DNA from: JAFNGF01 sp964567045
GTDB taxonomy: Bacteria > Planctomycetota > Phycisphaerae > Sedimentisphaerales > Anaerobacaceae
Direction of reading: 5' to 3'
NCBI GenBank assembly: GCA_964567045.1
Contig: CAZMLE010000019.1
Location: 1-59,121, forward strand
DNA: 59,121 nucleotides
Positions 1 through 6,493 of this stretch are shown here, piece by piece. Each line of letters starts with the position of its first letter. The first letter of the stretch is position 1. Both the position numbers and the translations under genes were made by a program. The notes beneath the pieces are model-generated. The model did not search any database. It was not told the origin of the DNA and saw nothing but the letters and a program-made list of their open reading frames with translations.

Positions 1-56
1 TCACATACTAATTCAAACTCAGGAAATGTCCAATTCCGTCTGAATCACCACAGAAG

Positions 57-401
57 ATGATGGCACTCTTTGTTGATCCTGACACCGGCATCCACAAGAA
101 AAATGCGAAGAAGCATGTAACAATCCAATACCTTGCCGATCGATTAAAATTGGATAAGAAGTATACTCTGATCATGGTTTTCGACCAGTCTTTCCGCAGG
201 GTCAAAAAAAATTCCTTCCCACAAAAGCAGATGCATGAGAAATTGTCTGATTTCTCCAGACAAGGTGTCTTTGGCTTCTTCTTCGAGTCACATGCCAACT
301 TCTTTTTCGGCTCCTTAAACAAGAATCTTGTGGAAAAGTATCGATATAAATTGCTAAATTTGGGTATTCCCAAGAAGCGGTTAATTCAACTATCAAATTA
401 A
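57..401 (+). CDS. hypothetical protein, DPDTG-type, probably truncated at its N-terminus
   Basis: This encodes 114 residues from an ATG at 57. It opens abruptly with FVDPDTGI, followed by KHVT, MVFDQSF and FESHANFFF. These recall an uncharacterised accessory family that I know only by motifs (DPDTG, then KHV, then SHANF); I assign no function. In that family, as I remember it, about 80-100 residues precede the DPDTG motif. Here the frame is open upstream only to a TAA at 9-11, and no Shine-Dalgarno sequence precedes the ATG. The gene is therefore likely a 3' fragment or frameshifted. A full gene starting outside the window is ruled out in this frame but not in another. Confidence 0.45.
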   Translation: MMALFVDPDTGIHKKNAKKHVTIQYLADRLKLDKKYTLIMVFDQSFRRVKKNSFPQKQMHEKLSDFSRQGVFGFFFESHANFFFGSLNKNLVEKYRYKLLNLGIPKKRLIQLSN

Positions 402-625
402 AAAGACAATGCTCATGTTATCGATGGCGCGCACCCCTGATTCTAAACGCCCAACTGAAGGTCGAAATATTTTTTGATATTAGCATAATGGTAGCATAAA
501 TCCTCTTGAGCCGGATAAATCCGCCACACTGATCGGCTGATAAATTTTTAATCAGTCTGCTGTTTTGAACGGGCTGAATCGTGTTGTAGATAATTATGTT
601 ACGTTTCTAAGAGGAACAAAGCCAG
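402..625. other. intergenic stretch before the membrane-protein gene
   Basis: No gene seen. It holds copy A of the 56-bp direct repeat at its right end and an AT-rich stretch near 460-500. No convincing sigma-70 promoter was found by eye. Confidence 0.4.
545..600 (+). repeat. 56-bp direct repeat, copy A
   Basis: It begins TTTTTAATCA and ends with GAATCGTGTTGTAGA followed by an AT-rich tail. It matches 1471-1526 in the same orientation at about 84 percent (9 differences, no gaps, by hand). The pair brackets the membrane-protein gene at 626-1465. Confidence 0.75.
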
Positions 626-1465
626 GTGATAACAGGTGTATTCAACAATCGCGAAATCGCAATAGCCGTCTGGGTAATTATATTCCTATCATTCGTTTTG
701 CGAAAGGCCAATGTACGCAAATCACTATTAGCGGTTCTGCGAGCATTCTTTCGCTTCAAAATACTTTTGCCAGTCTGCCTGATGGTGCTCTACGTTGCAG
801 CGGTTGTGGTGTTTCTTACTGTCATCGGTTTTTGGAAGATCGATTTTCTCAAAGACACCATCGTGTGGTTCTTCGTTAGTGCTATCGCGATGATGATGCG
901 TTTCGCTACATCGGACGAAGTTGAGAATATCTTCCACAAGGTACTGATCGACAGCGTTAAGGTTGCTATTCTCCTCGAGTTCCTCGTCAACACGTACACC
1001 TTCTCACTTCCTGCCGAACTCATAATTGTACCGGTACTAGCTCTCATCCCTATGTTTGACGCAGTTGCGAGTTTTGACAAGAAGTACTCCGCGGTGGCAA
1101 GACTTACAAAAGGATTGCAAATAGTCATTGGACTTTTTTTAATGGTGATTGCTTTGAGCTGTGCTATCTCCGACCTTCGGAATCTACACAGCTTAGATAC
1201 TGTTAGAAGTGTCGCACTGGCTCCGCTTCTCTCACTGCTCCTCTCTCCATTCCTCTACGTCATGGTATTGATCCTGAAGTACGAACTTGTGTTCCTAAGG
1301 CTCGACTTTGGTATTGAGAAAGAGAAAGAGCTGAAACGATATGCACGACGTCGCATCGTAATGCACGCTGGTTTAAGCCTGAGAAAGCTCCAACAACTTC
1401 TCAGAAACCATGCAGTCGATCTCATGCACATCCAGACTGAAGCTGACGTTGACCGGATTGTGTAG
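626..1465 (+). CDS. multi-pass integral membrane protein of unknown function
   Basis: This 279-residue protein starts with GTG, preceded by GAGGA at 611-615. About six or seven hydrophobic segments are visible, at roughly residues 10-25, 43-70, 77-93, 112-150, 165-183 and 195-224. A soluble basic tail follows, with a charged run (KEKELKRYARRR) near residue 234. I recognise no transporter or enzyme motif. The segment DFLKDTIVWFF and the tail suggest a conserved accessory membrane protein rather than a random frame. It is flanked by imperfect 56-bp direct repeats (545-600 and 1471-1526) and stands alone on its strand. A role in defence or membrane stress is possible but not supported by anything visible. 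Confidence 0.75.
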   Translation: MITGVFNNREIAIAVWVIIFLSFVLRKANVRKSLLAVLRAFFRFKILLPVCLMVLYVAAVVVFLTVIGFWKIDFLKDTIVWFFVSAIAMMMRFATSDEVENIFHKVLIDSVKVAILLEFLVNTYTFSLPAELIIVPVLALIPMFDAVASFDKKYSAVARLTKGLQIVIGLFLMVIALSCAISDLRNLHSLDTVRSVALAPLLSLLLSPFLYVMVLILKYELVFLRLDFGIEKEKELKRYARRRIVMHAGLSLRKLQQLLRNHAVDLMHIQTEADVDRIV

Positions 1466-1470
1466 CGGAG

Positions 1471-1526
1471 TTTTTAATCAATCAAGTGTTTAGAATAGGT
1501 TGAATCGTGTTGTAGATTATTATGTT
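1471..1526 (+). repeat. 56-bp direct repeat, copy B
   Basis: Partner of 545-600, starting 5 bp after the stop codon of the membrane-protein gene. The most conserved part is TGAATCGTGTTGTAGA. Confidence 0.75.
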
Positions 1527-1537
1527 GGCTATTGTAG

Positions 1538-1555
1538 GGCGGGGCTTGCCCCGCC
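1538..1555. repeat. perfect GC hairpin
   Basis: GGCGGGGC-TT-GCCCCGCC is an 8-bp perfect stem. It follows the membrane-protein gene by about 70 bp. It has no T-tract, so it is more likely a dispersed palindrome than a classical terminator. Confidence 0.6.
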
Positions 1556-1601
1556 GAAATAATCTCCCTATTTCACAATTTCACATAACTATACATTTCA
1601 C

Positions 1602-1660
1602 ACAACACAAAAACCTGCCAAACAAAAGTCCATAGGTATATACGCATATACTTATACAGT
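1602..1660 (+). repeat. palindrome-bearing direct repeat, copy A
   Basis: It starts ACAACACAAAAA and contains GTATATACGCATATACTT near its right end. It is about 90 percent identical to 1805-1863. The core resembles a symmetric operator (TATAT-ACGC-ATATA). Confidence 0.7.
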
Positions 1661-1804
1661 GCTTGCCCCACTGTCAAAAGAAAGGCAAAAAACTTATCGG
1701 AATCTTCGAGAAAAAACGACAAAATCGCCGAGGTGCAGGCGGAGAAATAGCAAATTAACAAAAAACTGCCATCATCGAGACAATTGCTCAGCGCAACATT
1801 TTGC

Positions 1805-1863
1805 ACAACACAAAAAGCTGCCAAATAAAAGTCTATAAGTATATACGCATATACTTATATACT
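1805..1863 (+). repeat. palindrome-bearing direct repeat, copy B
   Basis: Second copy of 1602-1660. In this copy the palindrome is complete: AGTATAT-ACGC-ATATACT, with 7-bp arms and a 4-nt centre. Confidence 0.7.
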
Positions 1864-1945
1864 ATTGTGTAAAAAAGAGTCCAGAAGAAGTTAGGAGCAT
1901 TTACTTCCCATGAGCATTCTAACTGGGGAAATTAATTCAAAGTAG

Positions 1946-1993
1946 CACAACCATCATGGTTGTGTTTTTAATTTCACAAGCTGGAAGCTTGTG
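1946..1993. repeat. two adjacent hairpins, the first terminator-like
   Basis: The first is CACAACC-ATCAT-GGTTGTG followed by TTTTT (1946-1969). The second is CACAAGCT-GGA-AGCTTGTG (1975-1993). The first has the form of a rho-independent terminator on the plus strand, although no gene ends just upstream, so its target is unclear. Confidence 0.5.
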
Positions 1994-2055
1994 CTATGTT
2001 GATAATCGCGCATCCCTTCGACAAGGGCTAATGGCAGCCTAGAAAAAAATTTTGC

Positions 2056-2083
2056 TTGTTTTTTGGCCGTTTTTGGGTATAAT
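2056..2083 (+). promoter_or_regulatory. sigma-70-like promoter (TTGTTT-N16-TATAAT)
   Basis: A perfect TATAAT at 2078-2083 lies 16 bp after TTGTTT at 2056-2061. It points to the short reading frame beginning at 2153. Confidence 0.45.
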
Positions 2084-2152
2084 ATGTATCCAACTGTTCA
2101 TAGTTAATAGTTCGTAGTTTGCAGTCAATCGTAAATTAAGGGGAGATTATTG

Positions 2153-2245
2153 ATGGCCGCAGAATCACAAATCTCAAAACAGAAGAGAGAAGCCTGCCCT
2201 GAGCGAAGTCGAAGGGACGGAAGACAGAATAGGAAGACCAGGTAA
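2153..2245 (+). CDS. 30-codon reading frame ending inside a repeat; possible gene remnant
   Basis: An ATG at 2153 follows GGGGAG with about 7 bp spacing and lies about 70 bp downstream of a promoter-like site. The first 13 residues (MAAESQISKQKRE) look like ordinary protein. The rest, ACPERSRRD, is the translation of a common palindromic repeat (CCCTGAGCGAAGTCGAAGGG), and a stop comes at 2243. The likely reading is that an old gene was broken or its start was left behind when repeats expanded. A real micropeptide is possible but unsupported. Confidence 0.25.
   Translation: MAAESQISKQKREACPERSRRDGRQNRKTR
2199..2219. repeat. CCTGAGCGAAGTCGAAGGG-type palindromic repeat
   Basis: This is the same class as the elements near 4570, 20160 and 48240, recognisable by the CCTTCG/CGAAGG ends. 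Confidence 0.5.
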
Positions 2246-2375
2246 CCAGGGTAACAGGGTGCAGGGAATCAGGAGACCCGGGAATCAGGAAGAATCGCCC
2301 AGATGCCCTGATAACCTCATACTCTGATAATCACTGCCTGGTAACCTGATACCCCGATGCCCGGTATGATTATGC

Positions 2376-2492
2376 AAAACAAAGCCAATTTGTGAAAAAG
2401 TCAGGTGAATGCAAGCTGAATTGTTACAAGGGTTTATGAGAAAAAAATCGAATTGGACACTTGGTGAAAACAAACCCAAACAAAGCCAATTT
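2376..2492 (+). repeat. interspersed repeat with duplicated AAACAAAGCCAATTT word
   Basis: The word AAACAAAGCCAATTT occurs at about 2377-2391 and again at 2478-2492. In between, one frame reads NWTLGENKP. From memory, such NKANF / NWTLGENKP translations recur in spurious proteins of Phycisphaerae assemblies, which would make this a lineage-specific interspersed repeat. That recollection is not verified here. Confidence 0.4.
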
Positions 2493-2556
2493 CAAAACAG
2501 AAGTCAGGAAACAGACGAAAGAAGACAGCAGTCACGGTACAGTCCTCGGCCCTCCG

Positions 2557-4527
2557 TTATCCGCCCTCTGTCCTCTGTCCCCGTGCGACGCGGTAGAGCC
2601 AGTAAGCCACGCCGAGCAACAAGGTTGTTCCCAGTACGGCGCCGACCGGCAGTGTGAATGGCAGCTCTATGCCAAGCAGACTCAGCATCGCCACCAGCAG
2701 GTTATCTATGTAAATAAAGGGCAAAGTGATGTCTATTTGCTTGAGCAGGATTATCGGTATGGCTAAAAAAATCCCCATCAGGGCTTCGCCGGTAATAAAG
2801 CCGGAAGCTAATAGCAGGCCGTTGTGACTCGATTCTTGGGCCCCTTCCTGGGGGGTATTTCTTCTGTTCTGATATAGTCTTGCTGCGTGATGGATAAGTC
2901 CTCCCGCAAAGATCGGCACGGACAACTCCAGCGGCAGATAGAAACCGATGGCAACAGCCAGGACCGGCGTGCGAAACGCACTACCTTTTCTCTGCAGATA
3001 CAAATCAAGAGCTATCACGCCCACCGCCACCGCCATTCCTATAAAGATGAAATTCCACGGCAGCTCCCCTTTGAAAACGCCCTGTGCTACGGATGCCATA
3101 AGATTTGCCTGCGGAGCTGATAGAGCCTTCGGCCCCGCACCGGGCTGGCCGGCAAAACCATAAGCCTTCTGCAGCAGCGTCATCACCGGCGCCAGCACCA
3201 GTGCGCCGGCTATCGTCCCGGCAAGGTTCACTAACTGCTGCTTCCAGGGAGTCGCCCCCAGGATATAGCCGGTTTTGAGGTCCTGCATATTGTCGCCGGC
3301 TATCGCAGCGGCACAGCATATCACACTGCCGACTATAATGGCTGCTGCCGGCCCGTTCGGGGCGCCCTTACCCATCAGCAACAGTAAAAGCAGAGCCGAG
3401 ACCAGCACCGTAGCAATTGTTACGCCGGATATGGGATTATTGGATGAGCCTACCAGTCCTGCCATGTAGCCAGCCACCGCGGAGAATATAAAGCCGGCTA
3501 ATAACATTATTGCTGCCATCGCAGCCGATATGTGCACGTCCCTAATGAATACCTGATACAGCAGGAATAAAGGCACAACGGAGACAATTATAGAAAGCAG
3601 AACCCACTTCATTGGTATGTCTTTTTCCGTCCTGGCAATTTTGCTCAAACCTTTGTAGGCGGCTAATCCACCGGTTATCCCGCTCAACAGAGACTTACGA
3701 ATATGAAAGATTGTCCATAACCCACCAATGAGCATCGCTCCGACACCGATATATCGTGTCTGCGAGCGCCATATCTGATAAGCCCAATCGACCGAAGATT
3801 GAACGCCTTCTGGCCGGCCTTGAAGGGCAGCACAAATCGGTATTGCAGCGAACCAGTTACATGCACCGCCCAGGAAAATCAGAACCGCGATGTTCAGCCC
3901 GACTATATATCCAACCGAAAGCAGAGCCGGGCTTAGGTTGGAGCCGAAGTAAAGAAGTCCACTGCCAAGCATCTTTGCACCTTCGACGGCATCGGGCCAA
4001 AGGCCTAATGCACCGGCACCGGCTTTGAACAGGCCGCTGGCAATTGCGGCTTTGACAATACACCAAACACCGCGGCCTCCTTCTTGACCGGTCTTCAGGA
4101 CTTCGGCTGTTGCAATACCTTCGGGGTAGCTGAGCTTTTTCTCAACGATGAACGACCGCCGCAGCGGTATCGTAAATAGCACGCCCAGTGCGCCGCCGAA
4201 AACAGCGATGATGGTGACCCATCCGTAGCTGAAGCTATCCCAGGCGCCTAATAAAATCATCGCCGGCATTGTAAATATTGCCCCCGCAGCTATTGCTTCG
4301 CCCGACGATGCTGCCGTCTGAGCGTTATTATTTTCGAGGATGTTGCTTTTTCGGAACAGCCTCAGCACACCCATTGATACGACCGCAGCCGGAATTGAAG
4401 CCGAGACCGTCATTCCCGCAAACAGCCCCAGATAGGCGTTCGCTGCCCCCAATATCATCGAGAGCACCATCCCCAAAATAAATGCCTTGATTGTGACTTC
4501 CGGCAATGATTTTTCCTGTAAATCCAT
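2557..4527 (-). CDS. OPT-family oligopeptide transporter
   Basis: This 656-residue polytopic membrane protein belongs to the OPT (oligopeptide transporter) family, whose bacterial members import small peptides or peptide-metal complexes with protons. Family landmarks are visible: NNNAQTAASSGEAIAAG at about residue 66, the SYPEGIATAEVLK segment near 133, and many glycine-rich hydrophobic spans over the whole length. The start is an ATG preceded by AGGTGA with 4-bp spacing. It lies upstream on the minus strand of nothing else in the window and downstream of the M2 peptidase and tricorn protease genes, with which it makes a functional peptide-use block. Its last codons (VARGQRTEGG) run into a low-complexity CTGTCC-type repeat, so the native C-terminus may have been altered by the repeat. 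Confidence 0.93.
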   Translation of the reverse strand: MDLQEKSLPEVTIKAFILGMVLSMILGAANAYLGLFAGMTVSASIPAAVVSMGVLRLFRKSNILENNNAQTAASSGEAIAAGAIFTMPAMILLGAWDSFSYGWVTIIAVFGGALGVLFTIPLRRSFIVEKKLSYPEGIATAEVLKTGQEGGRGVWCIVKAAIASGLFKAGAGALGLWPDAVEGAKMLGSGLLYFGSNLSPALLSVGYIVGLNIAVLIFLGGACNWFAAIPICAALQGRPEGVQSSVDWAYQIWRSQTRYIGVGAMLIGGLWTIFHIRKSLLSGITGGLAAYKGLSKIARTEKDIPMKWVLLSIIVSVVPLFLLYQVFIRDVHISAAMAAIMLLAGFIFSAVAGYMAGLVGSSNNPISGVTIATVLVSALLLLLLMGKGAPNGPAAAIIVGSVICCAAAIAGDNMQDLKTGYILGATPWKQQLVNLAGTIAGALVLAPVMTLLQKAYGFAGQPGAGPKALSAPQANLMASVAQGVFKGELPWNFIFIGMAVAVGVIALDLYLQRKGSAFRTPVLAVAIGFYLPLELSVPIFAGGLIHHAARLYQNRRNTPQEGAQESSHNGLLLASGFITGEALMGIFLAIPIILLKQIDITLPFIYIDNLLVAMLSLLGIELPFTLPVGAVLGTTLLLGVAYWLYRVARGQRTEGG

Positions 4528-4559
4528 TGCTCACCTGTGCAAGGATTAGTTAAAACCCC

Positions 4560-4712
4560 GCAATAAACCCATCCCTTCGGCACGCTCAGGGCAAGCTCTA
4601 AGGCGGGTCGAAGGATTGCGGGGTCGCAGGTCATTGCGAGCGAAGCGAAGCAATCTCTTTTTCACCGGCGTTTGAGATTGCCACGGTCCGCCTTGGCGGA
4701 CCTCGCAATGAC
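4560..4712. repeat. REP-like inverted repeat between the OPT and M2 genes
   Basis: GTCATTGCGAG (4630-4640) pairs perfectly with CTCGCAATGAC (4702-4712). Inside, CAATCTC pairs with GAGATTG, and TCCGCC-TT-GGCGGA forms a third stem, so the element can fold as one long hairpin. The left part (4560-4620) carries CCCTTCGG...GTCGAAGG palindromic words. The block occupies nearly the whole gap between two leftward genes. Confidence 0.75.
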
Positions 4713-4715
4713 AAT

Positions 4716-6395
4716 TCACTTGACAAACTGCTCGACGAAATATTTCGCCGTCAGAGGTTCTCCGGTTGCGCGTTCAATCATCCCGTTCCAGCGGTAGACG
4801 GCCCCGGGCTGAAAAACCTTTTCAGTCAGAAACGTTCCGACGTTCTTCTGGCCAACGTAGCTTAGGTTCTGGTCAGATTCAAGTCCTAAAACTTCGCGGA
4901 CCAGATGATGGTGCAGTTGCGAGGCTAATAGCTCGCCCAGCATATAGTTGTGATAGTAACAGGGCGCGATAGTAAAATGAATCTTGGCGGCCCAATCCGG
5001 CTCATTGCGGGCCGGCGGCTTTTTGACAAACTGGTATTTCTCGACCAATTTCCACCAGAGCGAATTTAGGTCCTGATCGGGATCTGCGTAAAGCTGCTTC
5101 TCAAACTCGTACATAACCATTGCCCAGCGGGCGAAAATTAGTTGTTTGAGCCGGGCATATTTGTCGCTTACTTTTTCAATTTCGCCGCGCTGCTGGTCTG
5201 ACAGGCTCAGCATCTGCTGCATCCAGACGGGATTCCGGCTAAGCCTGCCAAAAAACATGGCAATCGCTTCTGTTGTAAATGAGTGCGCCGGTCTTCTTAG
5301 TAAAAACGGCGCATCGAGGTCGTGATATTTATCGTATAGGCCGTGTCCCAATTCATGCAGGATCGTCTCCATCCAGTATTCGTTGTTCTTCAGGTTGCAC
5401 AGGATACGAACATCGCCCTGGCGGTCTATGTCGGTGCTAAAGGCGTGCGGATTTTTGCCCTGCCGCTCGTACAGATCGCTGCTGGCAAGAATTGAATCTA
5501 CCTGCAGACCTATGCCGGCATAAAATTTTGTAGCCAATTCTTTCACATTCTTATCTTGGTAATATGCGTCTAAATCGAGGTCGTAAACCATCGGACTTTC
5601 CTGAAAAAATGGGTCGTGATAATGCCAGGGCATAAGTTCCGCAACTGCCACGCCGTACTTGGCGGCCAAAATGCGGTCCAGATCAGCCTTTAGTTTGGCG
5701 AAAGGTTCGTTGGTCAATTCGTATAGCTCGTTGAAGATTTGGTCCAGCTCTTTTACATCCTGCTCGCCGGTAGTCAGCGTAAGAGTATGGAAATTATCAA
5801 AGCCCAGCTTTTGTGCCGCCTGGTTTCGCAGCTTGACCAGCCTGACCAGGTCACCGGCAACTGCGGCCCCCACCTGCTTACTGGCCAGCCATGCTTGCTT
5901 TCTTTTGGCTGAATCCGTCTCTATCTTTAGGATTTCCTTAATCTCGTTGTCGGTGACTTTTTTCCCCTCAATGGCGCCGCGGAACGTGCTGAAGTTCTTT
6001 TCGATCTGCGTGCCCAAATCGACGATCTTCTTTAGAAGCTCCGGCTCTATTTGGTTTTCAAGATACGCGTTGTATAGCACATCCAATTGTCGGGCCAGCA
6101 CCCTGTCTTTTGTTTGCCCGGTTGCTTTAGTCTGCTTAAGGTAGGCGAATTCTTCAGCGCTGCTGTAGACCTGGCGAAGCTGAAGTGTTAGTTCGCTGGC
6201 TTTGTCATAATCTTCGCTTTTGCCGGTATTTGCTGCCTGCCAGGAGGCAAGGTTTGCTGCCTTTTCGATCGGCTTGATCTTTTCAACATGTGCGGTAATG
6301 AACTGCTGCAACTGTTTTTCCTTTGCGGCTGGCGCACAGCCAGCGATGACTGCACCAACCATCATCATCATAATCGTTATTGATAACGTTTTCAT
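4716..6395 (-). CDS. peptidase M2 family lipoprotein (ACE-like zinc carboxydipeptidase)
   Basis: This 559-residue protein resembles peptidase family M2 (angiotensin-converting-enzyme type), zinc enzymes that release dipeptides from peptide C-termini. The zinc motif HELGH is at about 347-351 and the third ligand is expected in EAIAMFFG (E about 376). The length matches single-domain bacterial members. The N-terminus is a lipoprotein signal (hydrophobic run, then VIAGC with Cys20), placing the enzyme on the outside of the inner membrane or on the outer membrane. The start ATG is preceded by CAGGAG. The gene sits between the tricorn protease and OPT transporter genes on the same strand, which suggests degradation of peptides before or during uptake. 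Confidence 0.93.
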   Translation of the reverse strand: MKTLSITIMMMMVGAVIAGCAPAAKEKQLQQFITAHVEKIKPIEKAANLASWQAANTGKSEDYDKASELTLQLRQVYSSAEEFAYLKQTKATGQTKDRVLARQLDVLYNAYLENQIEPELLKKIVDLGTQIEKNFSTFRGAIEGKKVTDNEIKEILKIETDSAKRKQAWLASKQVGAAVAGDLVRLVKLRNQAAQKLGFDNFHTLTLTTGEQDVKELDQIFNELYELTNEPFAKLKADLDRILAAKYGVAVAELMPWHYHDPFFQESPMVYDLDLDAYYQDKNVKELATKFYAGIGLQVDSILASSDLYERQGKNPHAFSTDIDRQGDVRILCNLKNNEYWMETILHELGHGLYDKYHDLDAPFLLRRPAHSFTTEAIAMFFGRLSRNPVWMQQMLSLSDQQRGEIEKVSDKYARLKQLIFARWAMVMYEFEKQLYADPDQDLNSLWWKLVEKYQFVKKPPARNEPDWAAKIHFTIAPCYYHNYMLGELLASQLHHHLVREVLGLESDQNLSYVGQKNVGTFLTEKVFQPGAVYRWNGMIERATGEPLTAKYFVEQFVK

Positions 6396-6413
6396 ACTTT
6401 TTACTCCTGTTGC

Positions 6414-6493
6414 AACCCCGCAATAAATTGCGGGGCTAAATATTTAGCCCCCAAATTCATTTGGGGGTTTCCTTCCTGCGGTTTCACCGCAGG
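6414..6493. repeat. three CTAAATA-type hairpin half-elements in a row
   Basis: The first is AA-CCCCGCAA-TAAA-TTGCGGGG-CTAAATA. The second is the inverted form TTTAG-CCCCCAAA-TTCA-TTTGGGGG. The third is CCTGCGG-TTTCA-CCGCAGG, which overlaps the last codons of the tricorn gene (stop at 6484). All stems are perfectly paired, but each has a different sequence. The first two meet at a CTAAATATTTAG centre. They fill the gap between the tricorn and M2 genes and could act as a processing or termination signal in the leftward transcript. Confidence 0.8.

Larger units (their letters stand above)
1466..2556. other. 1.1-kb repeat-rich intergenic region
   Basis: No protein gene of normal size is supported. 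In order it contains direct-repeat copy B, a GC-rich hairpin (1538-1555), a pair of 57-59-bp direct repeats carrying a palindrome (1602-1660, 1805-1863), two hairpins (1946-1993), a promoter-like site with a 30-codon frame (2056-2245), patchy word repeats of the GGTAACC/CAGGG type (2240-2360), and two copies of an AAACAAAGCCAATTT word (2376-2492). An 83-codon minus-strand frame (1573-1824) spans the direct repeats and is treated as spurious. Confidence 0.6.

Noticed and set aside
545..1526. Integron gene cassette
   Set aside because: The flanking repeats lack the GTTRRRY-type core sites and the imperfect palindromic form of attC, and no integrase is present.
1573..1824. 83-codon minus-strand frame between the palindrome-bearing repeats
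   Set aside because: It spans both repeat arms, has odd composition and no family motif or good ribosome-binding site.
2409..2766. Plus-strand frames reading NWTLGENKP and NPNKANFK
   Set aside because: They run from a repeat into the antisense of the OPT gene; the translation reflects an interspersed repeat, not a protein.
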